Part shown: positions 56,491 through 64,000 of the stretch, in pieces | How the letters are laid out: each line of letters opens with the position of its first letter | How positions within the stretch are numbered: the first letter of the stretch is position 1 | Source of the DNA: an uncultured Alphaproteobacteria bacterium | Lineage (GTDB): Bacteria; Pseudomonadota; Alphaproteobacteria; HIMB59; GCA-002718135 | Length of the DNA: 64,000 bases | Direction: 5' to 3' | Assembly: GCA_902614085.1 (NCBI GenBank) | Contig: CACMJS010000004.1 | Span: forward strand, 1 to 64,000 | The notes under the pieces: model-generated | The model's database searches: none | What the model was told of the DNA's origin: nothing | Seen by the model: only the letters and a program-made list of their open reading frames with translations | Made by a program: the position numbers and the translations under genes

Positions 56491-56958
56491 TTATTTTTTT
56501 AACTTGTTGATTAGTGTAAGGTTACCTGGATCAAAGTTATTTTTATTTTCTTGAATAAATTTATCTATATCTTTTTGCTTTTCTAATTCTAATTCAGAAA
56601 CTTTTCTAATATTTAAATCAACATACAAAGAACAAACCTCTGTTGTTGCTGCTCTGTAACCTTCAAGCTTATGAGTCATTTCTAATTTGTAAATTAATCT
56701 TTTTTTATCCCTATCAAGAAATAACAAATTAATATCTACTTCATCGCCCTCTTTCACTTCTTTGTCATAAGTTGTGTGTGACTCTACGGCAAAAGTAGTT
56801 TTCTTCTCTGTTTTTGCAGAAGTTTCACCCATATTAAATTTTTGTAAAAGAACTTCCCATCCAGCATCAAAAAGATGAATATAAAATGCTAAATTCATAT
56901 GACCATTGTAATCTGTCCATTCTTTTTTAACTCTTCCTGAATTTAAATATATCTTCAT
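56491..56958 (-). CDS. Hot-dog thioesterase, likely betainyl-CoA thioesterase
   Basis: This 155-aa 4HBT-fold protein has the active-site motif TDYNGHMNLAFY, with the likely catalytic Asp16. In several bacteria an equivalent domain is fused to, or encoded beside, L-carnitine dehydrogenase. There it hydrolyses betainyl-CoA to glycine betaine. The neighbouring BKACE and carnitine dehydrogenase genes make this the best assignment. It is divergent from the BKACE gene with a 42-bp gap and abuts the HD gene tail to tail with no gap. Confidence 0.78.
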   Translation of the reverse strand: MKIYLNSGRVKKEWTDYNGHMNLAFYIHLFDAGWEVLLQKFNMGETSAKTEKKTTFAVESHTTYDKEVKEGDEVDINLLFLDRDKKRLIYKLEMTHKLEGYRAATTEVCSLYVDLNIRKVSELELEKQKDIDKFIQENKNNFDPGNLTLINKLKK

Positions 56959-57000
56959 TGTTTTTCTTTATTAATTCAAAAAATATTGTAGTTTAAAATA

Positions 57001-57891
57001 ATGAATAATGAAGTAATAATTTCGTGTGCTGTAACTGGATCAGGAGATACAGCAGGCAAACATCCTGAATTACCTATAACACCAAAACAAATTGCTGATG
57101 CTTCAATTGAAGCTGCCAAAGCGGGTGCAGCAATAGCTCATGTACATGTAAGGGAACCTGATGGCAAACCTTCTAGAAATTTAAGTTATTATAAAGAAGT
57201 AGCAGATAGAATTCGCTCTTCTGATACTGATGTAGTTTTAAATTTTACTACAGGTATGGGTGGTGATTTTGAAGTTGGAACAGGTAAAGATCCTTTAAAT
57301 CCAGTGGGAGCAAATACAGATATGATCGATGCATTAAGCAGATTAGAACATGTTGAAGAGTTATTACCTGAAATTTGTACTTTAGACTGCGGATCACTAA
57401 ATTTTGGTGACTCAAACATGACATTTATTCATACACCGATACAACTAAGAACTGCAGCAAAAAAAATGCAGGAGCTTGGAGTGAAACCAGAAATGGAAGC
57501 TTTTGAAATGGGTCATTTATGGTTTGCTAACCAACTTTATAAAGAAGGTTTAATTGATGGTCCTCCCTTTTATCAAATATGCCTTGGTATACCTTGGGGA
57601 TCACCTGCAACAACGAGCGCAATGAAAGCTATGGCTGAAATGGTACCTTCTGAAGGTATTTGGTCTGGATTTGGAATAGGAAGATCGCAAATGCCTATGG
57701 CTGCACAGGCAGTTATATTGGGAGGAAATGTTCGTGTGGGACTTGAAGACAATCTTTATTTAAAGAAAGGAGTTTTTGCATCAAATGCACAGTTAGTTGA
57801 AAAGGCAAGGTGCATTGTTGAAGATATGGGAGCTTCTATTTTATCACCGCAACAAACAAGAGAAAAATTAAAACTAAAAAAACATTTTTAA
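57001..57891 (+). CDS. Beta-keto acid cleavage enzyme (DUF849), likely 3-dehydrocarnitine-acting
   Basis: This 296-aa TIM-barrel BKACE protein has the zinc ligands His47 and His49 in [10 protein letters not shown] and the start [12 protein letters not shown]. Family enzymes split a beta-keto acid using acetyl-CoA. With a carnitine dehydrogenase starting 1 bp downstream and a thioesterase divergent upstream, the likely reaction is 3-dehydrocarnitine plus acetyl-CoA to betainyl-CoA plus acetoacetate. Substrate choice in the DUF849 family varies widely, so context carries the call. Confidence 0.85.
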   Translation: MNNEVIISCAVTGSGDTAGKHPELPITPKQIADASIEAAKAGAAIAHVHVREPDGKPSRNLSYYKEVADRIRSSDTDVVLNFTTGMGGDFEVGTGKDPLNPVGANTDMIDALSRLEHVEELLPEICTLDCGSLNFGDSNMTFIHTPIQLRTAAKKMQELGVKPEMEAFEMGHLWFANQLYKEGLIDGPPFYQICLGIPWGSPATTSAMKAMAEMVPSEGIWSGFGIGRSQMPMAAQAVILGGNVRVGLEDNLYLKKGVFASNAQLVEKARCIVEDMGASILSPQQTREKLKLKKHF

Positions 57892-57892
57892 T

Positions 57893-58813
57893 TTGAAAAA
57901 TATTGCTGTCATTGGAACTGGTGTTATTGGTACCGGCTGGATACTTAGATTTCTAGCTAATGGTATAAAAGTCAAAGCATTTGATAAAAATTCTCGGCAA
58001 ATAAATTTTCTAAAAGCAGAAATAGCAAGAACAAACTTAATTATAAAAAAATTATATAATACAAAGATCAATTTCAAAAATTTGGAAATCGTAGACAATA
58101 TTGATGAAGCAGTGAAAAATGCAGATTTAATTCAGGAAAATGTACCTGAACGATTATCTTTAAAAAAAGATGTTATAAAAAATATAAGTAAATATTCACC
58201 CACAAATGCAATAATTGCATCAAGTTCATCTGGTTTACTTCCATCAGATTTACAATCAAAATGTATTAATCCAAAAAGATTAATTATAGCTCATCCATTT
58301 AACCCTGTGTATATTCTCCCATTGGTTGAAATTGTAAAAGGTAAAAAAACTACAAATTTATATCTTAATAAAGCAAAAAAATTTTATCAAAAAATTAAAA
58401 TGAAAACATTATTTGTAGAAAAAGAATTGCCAGGTTTTTTATCTGATAGATTGCAAGAAGCTTTGTGGAGAGAGGGTTTACATATTGTAAACGATGGATA
58501 TGCTTCAACAAAAGATTTAGACGAAGCGATTACTTATGGTCCTGGTATGAGATGGGCTCTAATGGGAACTTTTCTTACATTTCATCTGGCTGGAGGAGAA
58601 ATGGGCATGAAACATATGTTAGATCAATTTGGACCAGCATTGAAACTTCCATGGACTAAACTTAAATCTCCAAAATTATCAAAAAAACTTAAAGAAAAAA
58701 TCATTAAAGGCACAAAAAAACAATCAAATAATCATTCTATTAAAGATTTAAGTAACATAAGAGATAATTTTTTAATAGATTTGCTAGAATTAAAGAAAAA
58801 ATATAAATTATAA
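57893..58813 (+). CDS. lcdH: L-carnitine 3-dehydrogenase (3-hydroxyacyl-CoA dehydrogenase family)
   Basis: This 306-aa NAD-dependent enzyme has the Rossmann motif IAVIGTGVIGTGW, then QENVPERLSLKKDVI. The catalytic-histidine region is IAHPFNPVYILPLVEIV, and FLSDRLQEALWREGLHIV follows. This set is typical of carnitine dehydrogenase in the 3-hydroxyacyl-CoA dehydrogenase superfamily. It would oxidise L-carnitine to 3-dehydrocarnitine for the BKACE encoded just upstream. The start is a TTG one base after the BKACE stop. It lacks the fused thioesterase domain seen in some homologues, which here is a separate gene. Confidence 0.87.
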   Translation: MKNIAVIGTGVIGTGWILRFLANGIKVKAFDKNSRQINFLKAEIARTNLIIKKLYNTKINFKNLEIVDNIDEAVKNADLIQENVPERLSLKKDVIKNISKYSPTNAIIASSSSGLLPSDLQSKCINPKRLIIAHPFNPVYILPLVEIVKGKKTTNLYLNKAKKFYQKIKMKTLFVEKELPGFLSDRLQEALWREGLHIVNDGYASTKDLDEAITYGPGMRWALMGTFLTFHLAGGEMGMKHMLDQFGPALKLPWTKLKSPKLSKKLKEKIIKGTKKQSNNHSIKDLSNIRDNFLIDLLELKKKYKL

Positions 58814-58815
58814 TT

Positions 58816-59823
58816 ATGACAATAATCTCAAAATATGTAGCTTTAAAAAATTATATACCTACTGGATTACCTAAGGAGGATGATTTTGAAATAAAATCTA
58901 AAACTTTAGAATTAGATGAAACAAATAATATTCATGTTCTTAATTCGTGGATATCAGTTGATCCGTATATGAGAGCAAGAATGACAGAACGTAAAAATTA
59001 TAAACCACCCTTTTTATTAGGGGAGGAAATGGAAGGTTATGCAATTGGTTCAGTTCAAAAATCAAAAGATTCACAATTTCAAGAAGGAGATATTGTTTTC
59101 AGTAATTTTGGCATGAGAGATAACTTTATTTGCAAAAGAAGTGATTTAAAAAAAATCAAAAATTCTGATCTTCCATTGCAAACTTATCTAGGACCTTTAG
59201 GAATGACAGGGCAGACTGCATATATCGGTCTTTTTAATCATGGAAAAATACAAAGGGGACAAAGTATTCTTGTATCTTCAGCAGGTGGAAGTGTTGGTTC
59301 AACAGTTTGTCAAATTGCAAAAAATTTAGGATGTAAAGTTTATGCTAGTACAGGATCAGATGAAAAAGTTGATTGGTTAAAAAATGAATTAAATGTTGAC
59401 GTAGCATTTAATTATAAAAAAATTAATAACCTTGTTCTTCACTTAAAAGATATTTGTCCTGAAGGATTTGACTTATACTTTGATAATGTTGGAGGTGATT
59501 TTTTAGAGTCTGCAATTTTTAGAATGAAAAATTTCGGAAGAATTATTATTTGTGGAAGAATATCTCAAATGAATTCAACTTCTGCTCCTGCAGGGCTAAA
59601 AAATATGGCTCACGTATTAGTAAAAAGATTAACAATAAAAGGTTTTTTAATTTTTGATCATGAAAAAGATAATGAGCCTTTTGAAACTGATATGCGAAAT
59701 TGGCTTTCAGAAGGAAAAATAAAATTTAAAGAAACAATTTATGAAAATATAGAAAATGCTCCAAAAGCATTTATAGATCTACTGAATGGTAAAAATTTAG
59801 GTAAGATGTTAGTTAAAATTTAA
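58816..59823 (+). CDS. NADP-dependent MDR-family oxidoreductase
   Basis: This 335-aa zinc-independent medium-chain reductase belongs to the leukotriene B4 dehydrogenase/CurA-like group. It has the N-terminal SWISVDPYMRARM, the LGPLGMTGQTAYIGLF segment and the cofactor motif SSAGGSVGSTVCQIAKNLG. Relatives reduce activated alkenes or ketones, and the natural substrate here is unknown. It follows lcdH by 2 bp and is co-transcribed with the carnitine genes. It is also convergent with the regulator, so a role in that pathway or in reduction of a by-product is possible. Confidence 0.82.
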   Translation: MTIISKYVALKNYIPTGLPKEDDFEIKSKTLELDETNNIHVLNSWISVDPYMRARMTERKNYKPPFLLGEEMEGYAIGSVQKSKDSQFQEGDIVFSNFGMRDNFICKRSDLKKIKNSDLPLQTYLGPLGMTGQTAYIGLFNHGKIQRGQSILVSSAGGSVGSTVCQIAKNLGCKVYASTGSDEKVDWLKNELNVDVAFNYKKINNLVLHLKDICPEGFDLYFDNVGGDFLESAIFRMKNFGRIIICGRISQMNSTSAPAGLKNMAHVLVKRLTIKGFLIFDHEKDNEPFETDMRNWLSEGKIKFKETIYENIENAPKAFIDLLNGKNLGKMLVKI

Positions 59824-61263
59824 CTAAATTGTAACATATGGTGATGTCCCTCGATATTTTATATCTAATTTGAGTTCTTTATCAATTGGTGGAAAAGCTC
59901 TTTGCTGACATTCTACTCTAGGGCAAATTCTACAAGAAACTCCAATTGGCATTTGTAACTTTTTATTATTTAAATCAATTCCCTCAGAATAAATAAGATC
60001 TTTAGCGTATTTCATATCACAACCTAAACCAATTGAAACAAAACTTTTAGGCATTCCATGTTTTTCAATTCCTTTCTCAAAAGCTCTTGCTATACAAAAA
60101 TATACTCGTCCATCAGGCATTTTAGATATTTGAGGATGAATTTTTCCAGGATTTAAAAATGCAGTATACACATTCCACCTAGGACAAGAACCTCCATGTC
60201 TTGGTATATGAATACCAGATAAAGAAAATCGCTTGGACACATTTCCAGCAATATCTGTTTTTAAAAAATGAAATGGCACTCCTTCATTTCCAGGTCTTTG
60301 AAGATTTGTTAATCTATGTGTAACTTGTTCAAAACTACAAGCATAATGATGCATCAAAATTTCCACATCATATTTATGTAATTTAGCACTCTTTAAAAAA
60401 TCGTTATAAGGCATCATAAAAGCAGCAGCATAATAATTTAGTAAAGATAGTTTAAGCAAAGGTTCTACTTCTTCTGACTCAATATTATTATCTTTAATAA
60501 CTTTATTGATTACATCATTAGCTTCTAAATAAGCAACTTGTGATGCTAAATGAAAATTTCTTGATGTATAAGTTAACATTTCAGAAAGATAAAAAATCTT
60601 GGATTTTTCATCAAATCTTTTAACTATTTTTTCATCTTCGTTGATGGTTACTATTTTAACATCAATTCCGTGTTTTTTTTTAAGATAAGATGATAATTTA
60701 GATCCTGAACCAATGTTAGGCCCAGTTTCAAGACCTATTTCTTTTCTTAGATTTTCAGAACTAATTTCTAAATCATGAAAGTAATTTTTATTTTCTTGAA
60801 GAATATCTGAAACTATTTCTACAGGTAGTCTTGTTGGTTTTTCTATTTGATTTGCATTGACATCCATCGTTTCAAGTCGATTTTGCATATCTTCTTTAAA
60901 GCTTTTAAAAGAATCATTTATTGTCAGTAATGCTTTAGCTATGTTAGGATTTGAACCAATGAAGTCACTTGTGTCGTGATTGGTTATCTTTAAATCATCA
61001 AAAATTTCATTGCTTAAAACATCCATTACGTCTGAAAGAAGTCGTTTGCTAGATTCTGTTGAGAAGTCTTTAATTGATAAATCTAATTTATCAGCTGCTT
61101 TAATTAGTAAGGAAAGCGGTATTTTTCTTTTTCCACTTTCAATTAAATTTAAATAACTAGGCGATATGCCAATAGTTTTTGATAATTCAGCTTGTGAAAA
61201 ACCTTTGCTTATCCTTTGTTTTTTTAACCTTGGGCCAAAATTTATGTCAGATTCAATATTCAT
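59824..61263 (-). CDS. XRE-family ScfR/RamB-like transcriptional regulator
   Basis: This 479-aa regulator has an N-terminal HTH_3 domain (about residues 12-66, SQAELSKTIGISPSYLNLIESGKR). A middle IrrE-like helical domain follows, in which the HExxH protease motif is absent (FHLASQVAYLEA). The C-terminal domain is of the short-chain fatty acyl regulator type. Conserved cysteines occur in GGSCPRWN, YFCIARA, GLGCDMKY and SCRICPRVECQQRAFPP. Relatives (ScfR, RamB, MccR) respond to acyl-CoA status and control propionate or glyoxylate pathways. Here the neighbours suggest control of acetyl-CoA/acetoacetate-yielding carnitine or choline use. Tandem repeats at its own start hint at autoregulation. Confidence 0.83.
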   Translation of the reverse strand: MNIESDINFGPRLKKQRISKGFSQAELSKTIGISPSYLNLIESGKRKIPLSLLIKAADKLDLSIKDFSTESSKRLLSDVMDVLSNEIFDDLKITNHDTSDFIGSNPNIAKALLTINDSFKSFKEDMQNRLETMDVNANQIEKPTRLPVEIVSDILQENKNYFHDLEISSENLRKEIGLETGPNIGSGSKLSSYLKKKHGIDVKIVTINEDEKIVKRFDEKSKIFYLSEMLTYTSRNFHLASQVAYLEANDVINKVIKDNNIESEEVEPLLKLSLLNYYAAAFMMPYNDFLKSAKLHKYDVEILMHHYACSFEQVTHRLTNLQRPGNEGVPFHFLKTDIAGNVSKRFSLSGIHIPRHGGSCPRWNVYTAFLNPGKIHPQISKMPDGRVYFCIARAFEKGIEKHGMPKSFVSIGLGCDMKYAKDLIYSEGIDLNNKKLQMPIGVSCRICPRVECQQRAFPPIDKELKLDIKYRGTSPYVTI

Positions 61264-61280
61264 TTACAAAATTTACAAAA
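61263..61280 (-). promoter_or_regulatory. Tandem 9-bp operator-like repeat at regulator start
   Basis: On the minus strand TTTTGTAAA occurs twice in perfect tandem, and the second copy runs into the regulator's ATG (GTAAATG). The same kind of repeat, with the same 9-bp period, lies against the start of the divergent small ORF. Binding sites of ScfR/RamB-type regulators contain TTTGCAAA-like half-sites, so this is a plausible autoregulatory operator. Confidence 0.6.
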
Positions 61281-61320
61281 TCAATAAATTCAAAGTAATT
61301 TTCTTTACATCAAAAATAAG

Positions 61321-61336
61321 AAAAACTCTAGTTTTT
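61321..61336. repeat. Inverted repeat between the two operator-like sites
   Basis: AAAAACT-CT-AGTTTTT is a 7-bp-arm palindrome with a 2-bp centre, located about midway between the two TTTGTAAA tandem pairs. It could be a second binding site or simply chance in AT-rich DNA. Confidence 0.3.
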
Positions 61337-61352
61337 TTTAGTTTTTTTATGT

Positions 61353-61370
61353 ATTTGTAAAATCTGTAAA
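61353..61370 (+). promoter_or_regulatory. Tandem 9-bp operator-like repeat at small-ORF start
   Basis: ATTTGTAAA followed directly by ATCTGTAAA forms a tandem pair with a 9-bp period, ending one base before the ATG of the 59-codon ORF. It mirrors the repeat at the start of the regulator gene in sequence, spacing and position relative to the start codon. There is no room for a Shine-Dalgarno, so the message may be leaderless or weakly initiated. Confidence 0.6.
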
Positions 61371-61371
61371 T

Positions 61372-61551
61372 ATGAACAGTAAATTAACAGAAAATATTAA
61401 TAATCAAAAAGAAAGCCTAGAGCAGAGTTCTATTGAGAAAAAGGTTCTTGAAGGATCTATAGACTCAAATTATGACCTTAATCTTTCTGATGGTATCGAA
61501 GCATACTACAGCGAAAGATACGGTTGGACTCTTAGAAGAAAAACTATCTAA
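61372..61551 (+). CDS. Uncharacterised 59-aa protein, divergent from ScfR-like regulator
   Basis: This ORF is absent from the supplied track because it is just under 60 codons. The translation has an N-terminal polar, glutamate/asparagine-rich half and a C-terminal half, LSDGIEAYYSERYGWTLRRK, that looks constrained (aromatic and charged residues, better codon variety). It is the only ORF filling the 308-bp gap between the regulator and betA, and a tandem repeat abuts its start. I do not recognise the family. No membrane segment or signal peptide is seen. It may be the regulator's direct target or a small effector. Confidence 0.6.
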   Translation: MNSKLTENINNQKESLEQSSIEKKVLEGSIDSNYDLNLSDGIEAYYSERYGWTLRRKTI

Positions 61552-61571
61552 TTATATTAGATTTTAGTTCT

Positions 61572-63173
61572 CTAACTAACGGTACTCTTTATTTGTTCGC
61601 AAGCTTTTTCAGCAATCATAATAGTTGTTGCATTTAAATTAGCACTAACAATATCTGGCATTACAGAAGCATCAATAACTCTTAAATTTTGAATTCCATG
61701 AACCCTCAGGTTTTGGTCTACAACTGAAGTTTTGTCCTCACCCATTTTATTTGTGCATGAGGGATGATACGCAGATTCAGATGTATTTTTAATAACTTCA
61801 TCTAATTCATTTTGATTAGATACATTCTTTCCAGGCCTAATTTCTGTGCCAACATATTCTTTTAGTGCTTTTTGAGACAAAATTTTTTTAGCAATACCTA
61901 TACCTTCTCTCATTTGTTTTAAATCGTCTTCATGCTTAAGATAATTAAATTGTATTTTAGGATCATCTTTATAGTTATTTGTTTTAATTTTAACAAACCC
62001 TCTACTTTTTGGTCTATTTGGACAAACATGAAATTGAAAAGCTTCAAAATTAGGATTTTCTAAACCATGATTAATAACTAAGTATGGAAAAAAATGAAAT
62101 TGTAAGTTTGGATGATTATATGATTTGTCAGATTTAACAAAACCCCCTAACTCTAAGTGTGAGTTTGCCAATCTACCTTTTTTAAATAAAAACCATTTTG
62201 ATCCTTCAATTGCTTGATAAAGAAAATTTGTTGCTAAAGAATGTAATGTTTCATTTTTTTTAGATTTATATTGAATATACATCTCTAAATGATCTTGTAA
62301 ATTTTCTCCCACCCCAACTAAATTATTAATTACTTCTATTCCCAAGCTTTTAAGATATGTTGAATTACCTATTCCAGATAATTGAAGAATTTTAGGAGAA
62401 TTAATTGAACCTGCACAAAGTATAACTTCTTTATTTGCTATATATTTACTTGTTACATTTTTTTTTATTGTTTCAACACCAATTGCAGTTTTATTTTTAA
62501 AAAGAATTTTTTTTACATCAATATTATTTATTATTCTAAGATTTTTTCTATTTTGAATTGGTTCTAAGTATGCCTTAGCAACACTTTGTCTGACACCGTT
62601 GTTTATTGTTACATCAAAAGTTCCAAAACCTTCATTATCAATATTATTAGAGTCATTAAATATTTTATATCCAGCTTCTTTTGCAGCTTCTAAAACTTTT
62701 TTGAATAAAAGATATTTTTTATCTATGTTTGACTTATTTACTTTTAATGGCCCCTCATTACCTCTTTCATTACTATTATGAGACCAAGTTTCTAATTTTT
62801 TAAAAAAAGGTAAAACTTTTTCATATGACCAATCAGTTAAACCACTTGAAGACCATCTATCAAAATCCTCTTTATGACCTCTAGCAAAAACCATTCCGTT
62901 ATGCGAAGAGCATCCCCCAATCATTTTACCTCTTGGACAATATAAAGATCTATTATTTAGAAACGGTTCAGGCTCCGTATAATATTTCCAATTATATTTT
63001 GGGTCATGCATTGCATATAGAAGTGCACTTGGCATATCAACTTTCCAGGTTTTACTCGATGGGCCAGCTTCTAATAAAATTACCGAATTCTTTGATTGTG
63101 AAGACAATCTGTTAGCTAAAACACAACCTGCTGACCCTGCTCCAACAATGATGTAGTCAGCGTTGTTATCCAC
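61572..63173 (-). CDS. betA: Choline dehydrogenase (GMC oxidoreductase)
   Basis: This 533-aa FAD enzyme of the GMC family is close to E. coli BetA by eye. It shows DYIIVGAGSAGCVLANRLS, YYTEPEPFLNNRSLYCPRGK, GVGENLQDHLEMYIQY and the active-site His470 in SAYHPSCTNKMG. The C-terminus has NLNATTIMIAEK. BetA oxidises choline to betaine aldehyde at the membrane. A betaine aldehyde dehydrogenase gene is not in the window. It overlaps the SDR gene by one base and is probably in one transcript with it. Another alcohol substrate cannot be excluded in this broad family. Confidence 0.8.
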   Translation of the reverse strand: MDNNADYIIVGAGSAGCVLANRLSSQSKNSVILLEAGPSSKTWKVDMPSALLYAMHDPKYNWKYYTEPEPFLNNRSLYCPRGKMIGGCSSHNGMVFARGHKEDFDRWSSSGLTDWSYEKVLPFFKKLETWSHNSNERGNEGPLKVNKSNIDKKYLLFKKVLEAAKEAGYKIFNDSNNIDNEGFGTFDVTINNGVRQSVAKAYLEPIQNRKNLRIINNIDVKKILFKNKTAIGVETIKKNVTSKYIANKEVILCAGSINSPKILQLSGIGNSTYLKSLGIEVINNLVGVGENLQDHLEMYIQYKSKKNETLHSLATNFLYQAIEGSKWFLFKKGRLANSHLELGGFVKSDKSYNHPNLQFHFFPYLVINHGLENPNFEAFQFHVCPNRPKSRGFVKIKTNNYKDDPKIQFNYLKHEDDLKQMREGIGIAKKILSQKALKEYVGTEIRPGKNVSNQNELDEVIKNTSESAYHPSCTNKMGEDKTSVVDQNLRVHGIQNLRVIDASVMPDIVSANLNATTIMIAEKACEQIKSTVS

Positions 63174-63955
63174 TAATTCATTCTTTCAGTATTTCCATCA
63201 ACAGTCATGATTTGACCAGATACATTTTCTGAGGCATCACTTAATAAAAATAAAGCCATTGATGCAATATCTTCTTTTTCTACAAATGTTTTTAATGAAA
63301 CCATTGACTCTAATTCTTTTCTTACTTTATTGCTTGTTGATTTAATTAATTTAGCTTTTGCATTTATTACTCTGTCCATTCTATCACCATTCACTGAACC
63401 TGGACAAATTGCATTTACTCGTATTTTAAATTTTCCTAATTCAACAGCTAATGTTTTAGTTAATCCAATTATTGCCCATTTACTAGATGTGTAAGGAGAT
63501 CTTTGAGCATAACCAAACAAACCAGCAGTTGAAGATAAATTGATAATTGATGCTTTTTTGGATTTTTTTAAGAGTGGTATAGCAAATTTAGTAAAGTAAA
63601 AATGTGAACTAAGATTTGTTTTGATTGTTTGATCCCATTCATCAATTGAAATATTCTGAAGATACTTTGTAGGTCCTGCAATACCAATATTATTTATTAA
63701 TCCATCTACTTTTTTTAAGTTAGTTAGAGAATTAAAATATTCTTTAATATCTTTTGGATTTGTACAGTCTAAGTGTTTGGCAAATATTTTATTGCGATAT
63801 TTTTTATTTGAATTTATTTTATCAATTTTTGATTTATTTATATCAGATAAATATACCTTACCACCTGAATTAATTATCTTATTTGCTATAGCAAAACCTA
63901 AACCATCTGCACCAGCAGATATAACATAATTTTTTTTACTCAGATTGATTTTCAT
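63173..63955 (-). CDS. Short-chain dehydrogenase/reductase
   Basis: This 260-aa SDR has the cofactor region AGADGLGFAIANKII (a diverged TGxxxGxG), NNIGIAGPTKYL and the YTSSKWAIIGLTK active-site Tyr/Lys with an upstream INLSSTAG serine. A normal classical-SDR C-terminus (SGQIMTVDGN) follows. The substrate is unknown. Being co-transcribed with betA, it may act on a hydroxylated quaternary amine or sugar alcohol. The start is 2 bp from the end of the next gene at the window edge. Confidence 0.85.
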   Translation of the reverse strand: MKINLSKKNYVISAGADGLGFAIANKIINSGGKVYLSDINKSKIDKINSNKKYRNKIFAKHLDCTNPKDIKEYFNSLTNLKKVDGLINNIGIAGPTKYLQNISIDEWDQTIKTNLSSHFYFTKFAIPLLKKSKKASIINLSSTAGLFGYAQRSPYTSSKWAIIGLTKTLAVELGKFKIRVNAICPGSVNGDRMDRVINAKAKLIKSTSNKVRKELESMVSLKTFVEKEDIASMALFLLSDASENVSGQIMTVDGNTERMN

Positions 63956-64000
63956 TTATTGAATATTATCTATCTCTTTTTTAGAAATATATCCAATAGT
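63956..64000 (-). CDS. 3' end of an unidentified upstream gene
   Basis: On the minus strand a frame is open from the window edge, TIGYISKKEIDNIQ followed by TAA. The stop lies directly before the SDR start codon, the spacing seen throughout this genome's operons. Fourteen residues are too few to name a family. It is probably the preceding gene of the SDR-betA transcript. Confidence 0.45.
   Translation of the reverse strand, partial: TIGYISKKEIDNIQ

Noticed and set aside
61166-61360. 64-aa plus-strand ORF in the track over the regulator start
   Set aside because: It is antisense to the conserved HTH coding region and covers the operator-like repeats. The peptide is low-complexity Phe/Lys with no recognisable motif.
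61372-61551. Reading the 59-aa ORF as a PqqA-like or other RiPP precursor
   Set aside because: It has an EAYY segment loosely recalling PqqA, but it is too long, the Glu-x3-Tyr spacing does not fit, and no radical-SAM maturase or pqq genes are nearby.
1-64000. CRISPR arrays, insertion sequences, phage or defence islands
   Set aside because: I saw no regularly spaced repeats, transposase or integrase motifs, attachment-site duplication at the tRNA, or toxin-antitoxin-like pairs. The parA and XRE genes are better explained as described.

Overview
The window comes from a very AT-rich, densely packed bacterial chromosome. Genes abut or overlap by a few bases almost everywhere, the intergenic gaps are tiny, and there are no insertion sequences, phage genes, CRISPR arrays or rRNA genes. 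Several features point to a streamlined marine alphaproteobacterium of the SAR11 / HIMB59 / AEGEAN-169 style. These are the DUF2794 and DUF3553 proteins, a single-cysteine DksA, class II DAHP synthase, a eukaryote-like NADP isocitrate dehydrogenase, and a GTTC-N7-GTTC SOS box next to recA. The exact lineage is an inference from gene content and base composition.

Layout. 1-7.4 kb: the end of pdxA and ksgA on the + strand, facing a minus-strand fatty-acid and cell-wall operon (fabD-fabG-acpP-fabF-mltG-gmk), then rpsF-rpsR-rplI. 7.5-13 kb: dnaB, alr, an MMPL/RND exporter and a CvpA protein. 13-16.7 kb: a yfgM-bamB-der outer-membrane/ribosome-assembly cluster on the minus strand with a redoxin gene ahead of it. 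16.7-25 kb: DUF2794, a 2OG-Fe(II) oxygenase, guaA, rlmE, and a two-gene RND efflux system. 25-34 kb: a LOG-family protein, icd, alaS, recA with terminator and SOS box, dksA, DUF3553, moaA, nadK, a VOC protein, tRNA-Leu(TAA) and a CinA-type protein. 34-47.5 kb: housekeeping genes (map, purB, bolA, grxD, rarD; on the minus strand parA-glmU-aroG-nadE-gltX-cimA-trmJ-rpsD; tsaC).

47.4-64 kb is the accessory, nitrogen-rich-solute part. It has a gamma-glutamylputrescine oxidase-like gene (puuB) divergent from a puuA-like glutamine synthetase. A minus-strand run, aguA-aguB-potF-potG-potH-potI, combines agmatine-to-putrescine conversion with putrescine import. Next come a PhnZ-like HD-domain candidate diiron oxygenase and a three-gene carnitine-to-glycine-betaine set (betainyl-CoA thioesterase, BKACE/DUF849, L-carnitine dehydrogenase). 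These are followed by an MDR reductase, an ScfR/RamB-like regulator, an unlisted 59-codon ORF, a choline dehydrogenase (betA) and an SDR dehydrogenase. Together these genes suggest scavenging of polyamines, carnitine and choline for carbon and nitrogen.

The most interesting unexplained structure is the divergent promoter between the ScfR-like regulator and the 59-codon ORF. Each start codon is touched by a tandem pair of 9-bp TTTGTAAA-type repeats, which look like a shared operator. The second is the HD protein, which keeps all six expected diiron ligands but lacks the substrate-gating Tyr/Glu pair of PhnZ. I saw no clear sign of a defence system, secretion system or mobile island.
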